From NCBI GenBank assembly GCA_003194525.1, contig NBIV01000602.1:1-24175 (forward strand): 24,175 bases of DNA, written 5' to 3'. This document shows positions 1-10,252 of the stretch, in pieces (position 1 is the stretch's first letter; the number at the start of each line of letters is the position of its first letter). The translations under genes and the position numbers were made by a program. The notes under the pieces were generated by a model that was not told where the DNA came from, did no database searches, and saw nothing but the letters and a program-made list of their open reading frames with translations. Source of the stretch: Gracilariopsis chorda. Its lineage: Eukaryota > Rhodophyta > Florideophyceae > Gracilariales > Gracilariaceae.

Positions 1-899
1 TAGATCCAGATATCACTGTTCTAACCATGATTTGATTTTTATCATTTGCGGTTCTCTGCCTCCCTACTACACCGAATCGGATTCATGGAGATACAGCTTG
101 ACTGGAACAGGTGCCGTAAAAATATAGATCACACACCTTCTCTTATTCAGCTCGTAAGCTTTTTAGAGATAGGGCTATGAGTGTCTAGCATGTACATCTG
201 CATATCTGAAAAACTCAGTTTACTCCTTGAAGAGAACTTGCTTTTAAATTCTCAGTCTGACGCAATTTCCGAGTGTGAGTAGAAGAGTGTGTGTGGAAGA
301 GGCACACTTGAATCATAGCAATATTGCTATCACCAGATGGGCACCATGGGAGTACATGGCGATTAAAGTTCGGTTAGAGATATTTTGTAAGCACAAGTGC
401 TCTAGATATACCATAATGCTCTACCTTGCAGCATTGATCATAGCGCCTTGATGCAGATGGGGAGTAACTTACTTCAGCCAATCATGCATTGCCGCGCAGG
501 TATCTTATCGACCGTAGCTATTAGCCAAGGGGTGTCGCAATGGATAGGTGTTCCACAAAGCAAATTCCCATTGGAACCAGCTTCATCCCCACGCGGGATG
601 AGCATGCACAGCGGGCTTTCCAGCCTTACTTCAGGCTCGTCCGTCTTCAAGCTCACCTGTCGAAATGACTTGCTTTCTCCATCACTGTCGTGCAGTACTG
701 CTTCAAGCTTTTTCTTTACCGTAAGCCTGCGTGACGTCACAGTAATTCGCGATGAAGTGCGGAAAACACCGCAGCCCGGACGAGTGCACTTCCTCCGAAT
801 CATTCTCAACCACAAGAGAACCCGCCCAAATCCTCCCTCTCAACATGAATCCGTCTTTTGGGCCTCAACGTGCCGTCTAGAAAACTTGACGAACGCCAT
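1..899. other. No gene supported; one 16-bp palindrome
   Basis: Open frames on both strands in 448-990 overlap each other, and neither has a recognisable domain. The plus-strand frame runs into the degenerate copy E and may partly belong to it. I see no RNA gene or transposon here. The only clear structure is the palindrome at 315-330. Confidence 0.4.
315..330. repeat. Perfect 16-bp palindrome
   Basis: ATAGCAATATTGCTAT equals its own reverse complement with no spacer. A dyad this long is a candidate binding site for a dimeric protein. No neighbouring gene start supports a specific role. Confidence 0.6.
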
Positions 900-1416
900 C
901 CCGGCATCCCCCGCCTCTTACACCCGTGGACGCAGACAGTCTGGGTCGTGGTGTTCATCTCCGGTCCCCTCCTCCCACACCCTCGCCTAGGCCAAAGCGC
1001 CCCTTTCGTTTGTGTCAAGCACCATGGCTTCTTGGACGGGATTTTGCAACGACGCGAGACAGGCGTCGAATAGAGTGGCGCAAGTCGACTATGGATCATA
1101 TTGCCATGAAACTGCCTCACTCTCATGCATTGCGTCGCCTAGATCTTCGAGACCTGCCCCGTATGTGTACAGGACTCCGTCGCCGGGACCTGTCCCGCTG
1201 GTTTCTGATAACTCGCCAAGCTTTCAAACCAGAGCGGACTCGCCACCGAGACAGCCCGTTCTCAGCAGCATCGCGGTTTGTGAGTCACCCGAACCATCCA
1301 AAGCAGCTATAACTCTGGAATACGCTGGTGCTCATGGTACAATGCCATTTACCGCCACATGCAACTCACAATGTGTTCTTTCCGCACTCCTTCTGGCCCC
1401 GCACCACCGCAGATGA
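900..1416 (+). pseudogene. Copy E: degenerate member of the local Pro/Ser-rich family
   Basis: I do not recognise the family; E is assigned by similarity to copies A and D. Its clearest block, around 1150-1200, encodes RPAPYVYRTPSPGP, matching the AYRTPSPAPAP region of copy A (residues 145-155). The DNA is also alike there: TACAGGAC followed by CCGTCGCCGG occurs in both. Upstream, around 930-985, a Ser/Cys/Pro-rich stretch resembles the basic N-terminus of D. That stretch is separated from the rest by an in-frame TAG at 988-990. No GTQT motif or acidic tail is visible downstream. The stop and the missing 3' part point to an old pseudogene. The left boundary is uncertain, because the same frame stays open back to about 448. 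Confidence 0.5.
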
Positions 1417-2457
1417 GACCATCAGCGAATCGCTGCTGAGCCTCGGTTTGCAGGTCACGCTTACCGTATCCCGGAAGGCAGTGAAGTGTGAGCGAACACC
1501 TTCAGCCATCGACCGCAAGGGACATCGAGCGTACTATGGTTTGATCAATGTTCAGTTTTGGCAGTGTTTCGACCATCACATTCTATCACTGATGAGCCGT
1601 GCGTTCCCAAGGCTTAGTGCTGGAAAGGTTCTCAGAGAACAACACATCGTGCTGAGTCTTTCCCAGGTGCTTAATATTTTCTTCTGCACCAGTGCATGGC
1701 AAAGGTGTCCTGCACACCTCTGTAAAAGCTTGCCAGAAGGTGAAACAGAAAAAGAAACAGGCCCAAGGAGCAGCTTTTCAGCGCTGCTGGGAGCGATGAA
1801 AGCTAGCGACGTGTTAACCGTCTTTGCCAGTTTGAAATATTCTTCCTCATGCGGCCTTCAGCACATGTAGCATTTGTAGGGACTGCCGCCGTGTGCCCGA
1901 AATCCGAACCACACTGGAAAAAAGGAATGACAGTCTGCACTGTTGTTGAACGTGCTTGGTCGTGTTCAAAAACAATGAACGTGCCAAGCGCGACGCCTTA
2001 AAAACTTTAATCTGTGTTTCAGTTCTTGAAATCTGTTCGAATTCAACCCTTGCGCAGCAGCTGTACCCCACTTTGTGGCGTCTGCTTGAATCTATCAGTA
2101 AACATCACATCCACAACCGCCAGTAATAAGCGCAAAGCCTTTGTTTTAATCCGTAAGGTCTTTGATAATTCATTCGAGAAAACACGACATTTGGAATTGA
2201 AACAGCCGTCACCCATTTTGCATTCTCTGATTAGACCAAAGAGAAAAAGATTAGAGAACAGAAGTTGAGAACAAGTTCTGAAGTTATTTTCAGCTATTTC
2301 TGCTACAGAAGAGTGGGTGGAAGTCGAAACAAGACGGGCGGGAGGAGAATTGCCCGTGCCTGCAGCTCAATGGAAGATAAGTAATTGGAGTCGGAAACCC
2401 TGGAAGACGAAGTGGTGAGATCGAAAGCAGGCATCTGACTATCAAGAACCTTAGGAA

Positions 2458-2481
2458 CTGGACCACTGGACCGCTGGACCC
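2458..2481. repeat. 8-bp tandem repeat, three units
   Basis: CTGGACCA, CTGGACCG and CTGGACCC follow each other directly, differing only at the last base. This is probably replication slippage. Confidence 0.7.
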
Positions 2482-3060
2482 ATGATCTTAGAATCCGTAG
2501 ACCAATAACAATAAAAACTGTTCTTGGTACTCATTTCAAGAAGGAATACAGATAAAACTTGGTGAAAGTTCCTTCTGGTTACATGTTGGGGGTTTTCTGG
2601 ACACAAAGACTTGAAATTGAGCATGGGAAGCACCTGTTTAGTCTTGTTGAAGAACGGTTCGTGTCATATCAACAACGTGCTCTTATCCTATTGAAGCACT
2701 CAGCACGCTAAGATTCCACTGAAACAGATGATCTTCACGAATTTGATCTTCGTTGCTTCATATACGCTGCCTTTTCTCATTATATCTAGTCGAGAATATC
2801 AAGAAGCTTTCTTTTGACAACGTGCAAATCCATTCAGGGTCCAGACTGCATGAACAGTTCATGGTTCACATGTATCATGATATGGGAGCTAATATTAAAC
2901 TGCGCATTCACATTTACTTTGAAAAGTATTCTTCAAGAAGACAGAACAGTCAACCAACGTGGAGTGAACTCCTAGGTTCAATGGGCGAAGTCCGGGTCAA
3001 ACGTTCTTCATTAACCTCAATGTTTGTAAAGGGTTACATGCTTTGCTGAAACAGTAGGAA

Positions 3061-3092
3061 GACCCTGTCTCTGCTTGACCCGGTCTCTGCTT
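3061..3092. repeat. 16-bp tandem duplication
   Basis: GACCCTGTCTCTGCTT is followed at once by GACCCGGTCTCTGCTT, with one mismatch in 16. It lies in sequence with no supported gene. Confidence 0.7.
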
Positions 3093-3465
3093 CAAGCTTG
3101 TAAGCTGTCAGAAAGGGTTCCAAGTAACTAAAATGTAAACATACACGTTAGATAACTCTATCGTGTACAATAAGAACTAAATTGAGCGCTGTGCTGCTCG
3201 AGAAAGTGTGAAACTAACGCTTCACCATCATATCACCTTCAACATTCGTCTTATTTTGTTTGTGGTATCGTGGAGTTCTTTGTCAAGCACGCTCGCCACT
3301 CGGCGGAATGGATACGAGGGGTCTGCAAGAGACTTCGAAAGCAAACCCTGAAACGGACCTGCACTAAGCAGACGCAATCGGATCGATAGCACTCAGGAAC
3401 GAAATAGAAATCCATACAAGTTTATTTGGCTCGCGAATATGCACAACAACGATGGCTTATTCTTT

Positions 3466-3806
3466 CTAATTCTCTCTGCAAGGCAGAGCACATGAACAGA
3501 CTCGCTTGCCAGCCTTCTTTTTGTGCTTCTTTGGTTTTCTCGCGCGTTTTGCCTTGCGCCTTTCCTTGATGCCTTCATTTCTTATGCCCAGCGGCCTTCC
3601 ACGGCTCACAGAGAGCCCTTGAAGAGCCCTAGTCACGCTGGACATCCGAAACTCGGCCCAGTCCTGCGGCGTGCGCAGATCGTACCACCGGCGCTCCGGG
3701 TGGTGAGGTCATATCCTGTTGCGACTCCGTTGAACCGAACGATCAAACGCTCCGGAACGCCCATTATGCGAGCCTCGGTGTATCGATAGTAACGGAAGAT
3801 GAAACC
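3466..3806 (-). pseudogene. Broken gene fragment with a lysine/arginine-rich C-terminus
   Basis: I do not recognise this protein. On the minus strand, one frame (3806 down to about 3700, with a possible start at 3764) encodes FRYYRYTEARIMGVPERL and continues with protein-like composition. A second frame, offset by one, then carries WYDLRTPQDWAEFRM and a very basic tail rich in KKHKKKAGKR, ending at the TAG at 3466-3468. The sequence reads naturally only if the two frames are joined near 3690-3720. I see no good splice pair there, so a frameshift in a decaying gene is the simpler view. The basic tail would suit a nucleic-acid-binding or nucleolar protein, but that is a guess. Neither frame alone exceeds chance length. 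The support is composition only. Confidence 0.35.
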
Positions 3807-4677
3807 TCAAAATTCAGGCAACGAAAACAGAAAGATGGGTTGTCCTTTTCTACCCTAGGCAAGGGAACCGGGAAAGTGTTTGGAGGGTGAAAGGACGGAG
3901 TTTGAAGAACGAAAAGAAACAATTAAGTGCTCTCCGAACCGGCCCACTTCCTGCAGAACGCATCTCTCCCGAATCCATAACATCAAGGTCGTAGTGCAGG
4001 CGCTAGTGAGCTTCCCCACTCGAAATGCAACTCTCCCGTTTCCACCAACACCTGTCCGTGCAGGTTTCTATGCAAGAGAGAGGTGTTCTCGTTATGAATC
4101 CGTCCTCACAATTCATTCAAATGGAGCAATGTGATGCACCAAAGACGAAGGTGGTTTCAAACAGCATACATTCCGCACGCATCAGTTCAGTAATCATCAG
4201 AGCACTCTCACCTGCGTTCACGGTGACGTGGCTTCGACATGTTTCCACGCTAAAGTGCTAGCTGTGGATGTAGAAAATGAGGCGCCGAGCGGTATATGGG
4301 TTTTTCGTGGGTAGACATGGTGAGTATGCTGGATACATTCCCACATTTGTTAGCTACCCCCATAATGACGCACGAAACGGATTAATGAGAGGAGAGGACG
4401 CACAATGCAACCGTCCGACAGCTGCAAATCTCTGCCCGCAACTGACAGACGCTTCTCCTCCCCCGATTCTGCAGCGCGGAAAGCCGCCAGCTGTCCTCTC
4501 TCGCCGCCATGGAAGTTCCTCTCCTTCACCGTGCATCAACGCGCCCCGTGATCTCCTCCAACTCTATTTCAACCGCTTCTTCCGCACCGCGAATTGCCTT
4601 TTGCTCTTCCACCATCGCGCTGCACCGTCACATTCCATCCCCACAGCTCAAGCCAGCGCCAACAGACAAATCTGGAG

Positions 4678-5728
4678 ATGAATCCCCGGCAGCGTTCTAA
4701 AAAGTGCGCTTCCAGCCCCTCCGTCACACTCCCGAGAAGCAAGCGGCCACGCGTCAACGCCCTTAAGGACGACGTACCGCTCTCCCATCTCTCTATTCGG
4801 GCATCGCGACTTTTGTCGAGTCGCGTGGCATTCTCTTCCCGGCCGCAGAACAAATTGGACGCTACCCACACGGGTGCCTGCAGCCCTCCCCGCCTCACAC
4901 TCTCCCAAAACGCATAACCACAACCGGCTGTCGTCGCCACATCTATGCACGACGCCATGTTCTGCACAAGCGACGGGTAATTGTGACACGGGAAGTTGCC
5001 AAACGGTCACTGATTCATTGCCAAGTCCGCAGGTTTGGGCGTTTTACCCGATACTGGCCACTGGATCGGCAGACGAAGCAGCCAAAGCTGATGATGCCGG
5101 TGCAACACCACCCACCGTATCCCGCACTGGGTCTCACCGCCTTCTCGCGTCTCATCTATCACCGCCCACCGATGCGGATGCCAGCGTTGCCCCGTCGAAT
5201 CCTCCTGGCGAGCTGCCATACAATATCCCACCAAGCCGCGTCAGCTCGGGGAACGCCATCCGCCCACGCCATCATCCGCCGTCGATTCCAAGGAGATTTT
5301 CCCTTGGTGGCCCCCTGATGCCGGCGAGCAACCACTTCGCGTCTGCGTTCACTTGTAAAACCGCTCCTTGTACCAGCCCATCACAGGAAATATTGGGACA
5401 CGCTGCCGCCTGCACACCGCGTCTATCCCCTAGTGTGCGTTCTCGCGACCCTCGGCGAATCGATGCAGGCACTCAAACATGTCCCTTGGATTACCCGGAG
5501 AGTAGTACGCAGTTGCTCACTGACCTTTACAACAATCGCAATGTCAACGGTAAGCTTGCGGCGGGGAGTGCGATAGAGGCAATTGATCTGGGTAGCGGAG
5601 AAGATGACGAACGCGTCGAAACCGTTCCTGAAGTGGTGGATAAAAAGCTGAAAGTTGGCGAAGATGATGAAAACGTCGAGAGTCTTCTTGAAGCGGTGGA
5701 TGATAAGGTAGAAGTCGTTGACTTGTGA
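4678..5728 (+). pseudogene. Copy D: frameshifted member of the local Pro/Ser-rich family
   Basis: Family unknown. The ATG at 4678 has the context GGAGATG, near the CTCGAGATG of copies A and C. It opens a frame reading MNPRQRSKKCASSPS and then RSKRPRV, a monopartite nuclear-localisation-like cluster; this aligns with the N-termini of A and C. That frame stops at 4915-4917. The next frame is open without interruption from 4682 to 5728 (about 349 codons, far beyond chance). It carries the Pro/Ser-rich middle, a block around 5270-5330 resembling residues 100-120 of C, the junction RRIDAGTQTC near 5452-5481, and an acidic tail ending VEVVDL before TGA. The N-terminal and later parts are one base out of register, so D is either a frameshifted pseudogene, holds a sequencing indel, or uses an intron I could not define. 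The tail contains a 20-residue tandem duplication (about 5598-5720). Confidence 0.6.
5598..5717 (+). repeat. 60-bp in-frame tandem duplication in the D tail
   Basis: Two adjacent 60-nt units each begin with GAAGATGA and encode an EDDE-x-VE core followed by E-x-VD. The period is exactly 20 codons, so the duplication keeps the frame and lengthens the acidic tail. The units have diverged, so it is not recent. Confidence 0.65.
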
Positions 5729-5773
5729 ACGGATTCGGAAGACGAACGCTCTGAAAAGCTGTGCACGTTTTGA
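5729..5773 (+). other. Conserved tail sequence beyond the D stop codon
   Basis: Directly after the TGA at 5726-5728, the same frame continues TDSEDERSEKLCTF and then stops. The matching place in copy C reads VVNLCTDSEAEDSD, so the TGA stands where C has a TGT cysteine codon. The sequence was therefore probably translated in an ancestor, or is reached by readthrough. Confidence 0.5.
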
Positions 5774-6324
5774 CCCAGCAACACAGCTGCAGGTGGGCGT
5801 TCATGAGTTTGCGTAACTTTAGTCGCGATAGATTCGGCACGGAATAGGGTTTTGTTTGAGATTGGGCGTTGAAAATGCTTGGACTGATAGAGATAAGCAA
5901 TACTTCAGCTGCATGATTGTCTTCCGCCGACGACTTCCACCGTATCCACTTCATTGACTCACGGCGCCCTCACACATCAGATACCTGGTGCTTTGGGAAA
6001 ACCCCTCACAAGCAGCAGCTCCGCTAAGCCCTCGCGTACTCAACACAATGCCAAACCGTAGAACCTGCGGGGGATTGAATGTTGAGCAACCACGTCTTTC
6101 AACTCTCAATCCGAAGCCGCACATCAGAAGCTCAGCAAGTCTCGTCCAAGCAGCACAAAACGTGCACATCCCCGAGGCACCGCTTGTCATTGACACAGAA
6201 TTCACATTAATCGTTACATTCAGTCGCAATCACCAAGGATCAACAGCCCGTACATCTCGTGCGCCCTTTTCTCAACCTGAACCCTTAACATGGATTTTGG
6301 GAACTAACGCGTAATCAAATGTAG
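5774..6324. other. No gene firmly supported; possible exon with intron acceptor at its end
   Basis: A plus-strand frame at 5988-6314 is open for 108 codons but has no domain or paralogy. At the right end, AACTAAC (6302-6308) followed by ATGTAG (6319-6324) looks like a branch site plus 3' splice site, so some of this stretch may be intron. The first part (about 5774-5930) shows weak similarity to the sequence 3' of copy C. Confidence 0.3.
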
Positions 6325-6564
6325 CTTCCAACGGACAGTATTGTATCCAGCCGTGCGGTTGAGGTCTTCGGCAAATCAAAACGCTCTCCCGCAGCACATG
6401 ATGTGCGACGCATCCCCACAAACAGGTCACGCGAGGTGCTCAAGATGCTTTCGGCGTTGGACCAAAAGACCGGTTTGAGCTACGCAAAGCTGTGCGAGAT
6501 AATGAGAATGCGTTGGCCCACCGTTGGGAGTTGGGGAAGTAGTACCGCTGCTCGAATGTTCTAG
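6325..6564 (+). CDS. Candidate internal or terminal exon, unknown protein
   Basis: I do not recognise the product. After the acceptor-like AACTAAC...ATGTAG, the frame starting CTT at 6325 is open for 79 codons to the TAG at 6562. It encodes a basic stretch (GKSKRSPAAHDVRRIPTNRS) followed by EVLKMLSALDQKTGLSYAKL and CEIMRMRWPTVGSW. The last part reads like a small helical domain and is vaguely reminiscent of a winged-helix segment. A possible donor GTAGTA near 6538 and another CCTAAC...GTAG further on (6570-6603) would remove the stop and continue the gene. There is no ATG near the beginning, so it would be an internal exon. The evidence is composition and splice-site likeness only. Confidence 0.35.
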   Translation, partial: LPTDSIVSSRAVEVFGKSKRSPAAHDVRRIPTNRSREVLKMLSALDQKTGLSYAKLCEIMRMRWPTVGSWGSSTAARMF

Positions 6565-7429
6565 AGACCTAACGATTGCATGCTTACGAGGACGTAGAGA
6601 GGTGATGATGGACACAGCAACTGCACGGGACGAACGCTGCTGTGACTGAAGAAGGGCATGTCAAGGTTTGCCGAGGGATGTGGGAGATCAGCACAACAGC
6701 CCACGAGTTACACTTCTTCCAGCGCTTTAACGATATGAAATGAAGAGAGATTCTGGCAGTACTGCACCTACAAAAGGTAGACTTTATGTGGGCTGAATGC
6801 GCGAACAGGTCGTGGAAGGCTACAGCACAGGTGTAACTCGAAAAACATCAATGTTGTAGGATACCAAGTGACGTGGTGCATTTGCGTCGAGGTATGTGAC
6901 GAACCGAGGTCCGTATGGGTACTCTTCCGCACCCTTTCCGCTGCGTCTACGCTACTTTGAATTTTTGATCTCCGCACTGGAATTGCGACGTCCGAGCATT
7001 GGACTGTAGTACTTCATATCGGTCTCATTTGCACAGTTGTTTAGTGATCGCACAACTCTCTTGATTTGGCGTTCATCGCGCCCCAGCAATCAAAGAAATT
7101 TCAACAGTTGCATGCACTCAGTTATTCGCAGTAAGCTAGTAACCAGTAAGCTTGATAAGACCAGAGGGGTTGTTGAATGTACCTTTCCTTCACTGAACAC
7201 CATCTGTGAATTCAAGAATCTCCATTCTGTCCCCTTCACTTAACAGATTGATCCTTCGAGATAGCCCTCCAATCCCCAGATAAGCGGTACAGAAACTCTT
7301 TCCAGCAAAAAGAGAGGCATGCACCGTTAAGATGCGCTCGCTTGGAGGTCAGTCAAGAGGATATTCAGAATACAATGAACTTGACCTCCATGACAAGAAT
7401 TCCTTTCACAGCAGTATCAGCTCCGCCAG
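6565..7429. other. No gene supported
   Basis: Only short frames without domains occur on either strand. I see no repeats or RNA genes. The right end leads into the conserved upstream flank of copy A. Confidence 0.4.
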
Positions 7430-7758
7430 TACGCACTGACAACTTATGCAGATGAAGAGCATCGCATTCGAGCCTATCAAGCAAAGCCACGCAGCACATA
7501 TCACTGACAGCCGCCACTGCGCTCCTAGATACGGAATGAGAGCTGCATCGAGATGCGTTTCCACCTTCACAACGGAACCGCCTCTCTCGGATGCATCGCA
7601 GCGCTGACGGGACGCTCGGCATGCGCCGTGGTCGCTCCACCTGTACTTCAAGCGCGCTTCTGCGCTTGGATCGCACTCTTTCCTTCGTCTCGTCGCGCTT
7701 CTTGAATCCGACTTCCTCGTGTACCTTGAGACAGAGCAACAGCCAAGTTCAACTCGAG
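7430..7758 (+). promoter_or_regulatory. Conserved 5' flank of copy A
   Basis: About 330 bp before the A start codon can be matched to the flank of copy C (about 11985-12305) and to the inverted flank of copy B (about 22285-21955). Shared blocks include ATGAAGAGCA, GCCACGCAGC, GACAGCCGYCAC and GTGCCGTGGTC-like segments, and the copies end with CTCGAGATGAC spanning the start codon. There is no clear TATA box close to the ATG. Conservation across three copies suggests that a promoter or 5' UTR was duplicated with each gene, but it could simply reflect shared ancestry. Confidence 0.55.
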
Positions 7759-8817
7759 ATGACTTGTGAAAACCGCCGCAACAAGCGTGAACGCGCCGCA
7801 TCCTCCGTCGATTTCAACTCCCGCAAGCTGCGCCGCCTCGATTTTGATGCCCACGAACAGGCGTCTTCGTTCCCCTCTATCCCGCCAACAGATGCGCCCG
7901 TCTCTTTCGTGCCCGAAAAATCCCCACCGGCCTACACTGTGGACGCAGATGATATTCTGCGTATGTTCTATTATCGCTCCCCCCCTCCCTCACCACCAGT
8001 GGTACCAATGCGCCCCTCCCGTCTGGTCAAGCCGGAAGGGTTTCTCGGGGCGATAACAAACCCAGGATTCATGAGCAACCGCGAGAGGGCTCCCCTCAGT
8101 TCTGGTTTGTATCGCGACTCCGCCCCACGCTCAACCGGTTCTCGTCAGCGCTCCCCGGCGCGTCCCGAATACATGGCGTATCGTCTTGACGCCTACAGGA
8201 CGCCGTCGCCGGCTCCCGCTCCGGTGGCCTTTGACATGTCGCCTAGTGACTGTCAACCCACTGGCTCTTCTTCAAGTTCGCAGGTCTGTTCACCCTACAG
8301 AATAACGGCCTGCGAACACCCAACGGAAGGCGCTAGAGCCCCGAGCTCACCTTCATTGGAGCCGCCAAGCAATGCCCAGCTGCTGCCTCCACCGTCTCCC
8401 CTCCCGATGCCTATCACTGAAGGCAGCGTGGAGGACACATCGCCCACCACCGCTATCCGAGTCGCTAACGTCTCGACGCGTGCGCCAACCGTGGACCGCG
8501 CCAACCTCGCTCCACGTGAGCGCCCTCGGAAGAAGGCAAGAATCGATGCTGGTATTCAACCTTGCGAATTTGATTTTCCTTCAGAAGCCGCTATTTCAGC
8601 ACGTATCGAGCGCTACGAGTCGTCTTCGCAGTGCAGTGAGAACATCGCGAAAGAACGGTCACCGAGTCCGCCCCCTCGACGGATGCGACAACCACGCAGC
8701 ACCCCACAAGTCGCACCCTCGCAGACTCCGGGACGTACCGACTCTATCGGCAATGATGATGGGAGGAATGCTGAGCATTATCATCATGTGAACGGTGCTG
8801 TGCAAAAAGAAGGGTAA
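7759..8817 (+). CDS. Copy A: intact Pro/Ser-rich protein, 352 aa, family not recognised
   Basis: I chose the ATG at 7759 because the context CTCGAGATGAC is conserved in copies B and C; the frame is open a further 56 codons upstream. Residues 5-26 are basic (NRRNKRER, then RKLRRLDF). Residues 40-250 are Pro/Ser-rich and probably disordered, with many SP/TP pairs and the block YRTPSPAPAP (146-155). Residues 255-261 (RPRKKAR) resemble a monopartite nuclear localisation signal and run into RIDAGIQP (261-268), the most conserved element of the family. A second SP-rich basic stretch (RSPSPPPRRMRQ) covers 300-311. I see no signal peptide, membrane segment or enzyme motif. The TAA at 8815 lies within GGGTAAGTG, and tail-like sequence continues beyond it. 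The likely place of action is the nucleus, possibly as a scaffold or adaptor; this is inference from motifs. Copy B is a nearly identical inverted duplicate. Confidence 0.75.
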   Translation: MTCENRRNKRERAASSVDFNSRKLRRLDFDAHEQASSFPSIPPTDAPVSFVPEKSPPAYTVDADDILRMFYYRSPPPSPPVVPMRPSRLVKPEGFLGAITNPGFMSNRERAPLSSGLYRDSAPRSTGSRQRSPARPEYMAYRLDAYRTPSPAPAPVAFDMSPSDCQPTGSSSSSQVCSPYRITACEHPTEGARAPSSPSLEPPSNAQLLPPPSPLPMPITEGSVEDTSPTTAIRVANVSTRAPTVDRANLAPRERPRKKARIDAGIQPCEFDFPSEAAISARIERYESSSQCSENIAKERSPSPPPRRMRQPRSTPQVAPSQTPGRTDSIGNDDGRNAEHYHHVNGAVQKEG

Positions 8818-8925
8818 GTGGTGGTTGTCGTTGGCTCCTGCGCTGAAACCAAGGACAAGCGCAAAGATGGGGCCAATGAGAGTGTGGAAACCGAGCTTGA
8901 AGCGGCGAAACGGTGCATAGATTGA
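8818..8925 (+). other. Tail-like sequence beyond the copy A stop codon
   Basis: After the TAA at 8815-8817, the same frame runs on for 35 codons. It starts VVVVVGSCAETKDKRKDG, continues ANESVETELEAAKRCID, and ends at TGA 8923. This aligns with the D tail (VNG upstream, then a hydrophobic Val cluster, then a VE-[ST]-x-LEA core). The similarity suggests the stop is newer than the family's common ancestor. Confidence 0.45.
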
Positions 8926-10235
8926 GACGATTAGATCGTTGGGACCTTTCCAACGTTTTAGGCTGGAGAAACAGGGTACTTGTGGGAGCCGGTAGAGGGG
9001 TGCGAAGACTAGCACTGTAAAGGGCCATTTCGAGTCGTTCAAGTCGCCATTGCATTAGACCAATTCGTAAGGTTGTACGTTTTTGATTGTTTGTGAAAAG
9101 ATAGGAGGTGGGGGTTAAGGCATAGGTGTTTGTTTCTTGTCTGAGTGTGATCAGAGCTGTTAGCTTTAAAGCGGCTAACTTTTGAGAACTGAATTGCATG
9201 CCCCCGTGTGGTCAACAAGGTGTATCTGAAGGCTGTGCTGTGTACATGGCCACATGCGTTTTCTGCTATGTAAACATCTCTTGCTATATTCCATGCCCAA
9301 CAAGCCGTGCGCAAACTCTGAGAACACGGTGTGATACTTTTATCGCGCGAGACAAAGTGTGCACTGTACGTTCCCACTGTTTCAATTCTACCACTCCTGG
9401 AAGATATCAGGGCGGTGTTGAGCAATAACATCACTTACCAGCGTACTTGAACCGCAGATGGGATGATTGGCAGTGTGTTGACAAACACGCAATTTTCGCT
9501 CGCCTGTCCCCAAGACTGCACCTTTCTGTATCCTCCATCTACACGAGGTTCATCAAACCACCCGCCCCGCCCCGACTTTCTTTCTCAGAGTGCTTTTCTG
9601 CACAGAATGCTACAAGTGGGTACAGGAACCCAGTCGAGTGCTTTAGTTAGTCCTGAGTAATGTTTCAGGCACATACAGATTGTCCAAGCACTTCTGATGT
9701 GAGACGTCGACAGAAGCTTGTGTTTCGAGAAGTTACTAATTTTCCTAGCGAAAAGAAATAAGAACACACCGACATAACCGCAGAAACGCCCAGAATTGGG
9801 GTTGGGACAGCGGACCTATGCATGCAGGCAACAACATCGCACGAGGAGAAGCAGTTGACGATAGGATTTGAATAGCCATATACATGATTGTTGTTGTTGA
9901 TTCTTGAGACGGATCGTACTTTGGAAATGTATCAATAATTCCACAAATCCAGCATCCAACAATGCGTTGCACTTCTTCATTACAAGCCTTCACAACTCCT
10001 GCACGTGCACGCCACGCACACTCCAAAACTACCGCCGCTGAGCATGGACTCTTTTTGTGCAATCTTCCCCGATGTGTAATACTCGTCGTTCTGATTAGAA
10101 TGCCTATTTCTTTCTCACCCACTTTCGTGGTCGTGCACATTTGCAGTTGAGAACTTTCACCTTCGTCTTAGTTACGAAGCCTATTTTCCATCGCGAGACC
10201 GAAGTGGACCTACGCGGTCTGAATTCAATTGAAGA
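8926..10235. other. No gene supported
   Basis: Minus-strand frames of 130-150 codons here are antisense to copy A or lack any domain, and plus-strand frames are short. The first 100 bp may be an old downstream part of the A gene: one frame reads LGWRNRVLVG, resembling AGWNNELVRG found 3' of copy C. Confidence 0.35.
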
Positions 10236-10252
10236 GTGGGGGCCTTAGCAAC

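Larger units (their letters stand above)
1417..3465. other. No gene supported; two small tandem repeats
   Basis: Short open frames occur (for example plus 1328-1870 and 2753-3049), but at this base composition they are within chance expectation. None shows a domain, paralogy or convincing splice sites. Small tandem repeats lie at 2458-2481 and 3061-3092. Confidence 0.4.

Noticed and set aside
448..987. 180-codon plus frame before copy E as a separate gene
   Set aside because: A minus-strand frame covers the same stretch and no domain is seen. The end of this frame looks like part of copy E.
1328..1870. 180-codon plus-strand frame after copy E
   Set aside because: The length is near the upper end of chance expectation for this window. 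The product has no domain, and it shares only weak, uncertain similarity with the middle of copy A.
5726..5728. TGA in copy D as a selenocysteine codon, since copy C has Cys (TGT) there
   Set aside because: Cys/TGA interchange is the classic sign, but the protein looks disordered and non-enzymatic. I saw no SECIS-like structure, and copies A and C are interrupted by TAA and TAG, which cannot encode selenocysteine. Plain nonsense mutation is simpler.
7759..8817. Copy A as a secreted effector
   Set aside because: The N-terminus is basic and polar with no hydrophobic core, so there is no signal peptide. Nuclear-type signals fit better.
8813..8820. GGGTAAGTG at the end of copy A as an intron donor
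   Set aside because: It fits the donor consensus well, but the sequence right after it aligns with the D tail in the same frame, so it looks like former coding sequence, not intron. It remains possible if the site arose secondarily.
8659..9199. Minus-strand frames of 127 and 151 codons
   Set aside because: They overlap the 3' end and tail of copy A antisense and have no domain.
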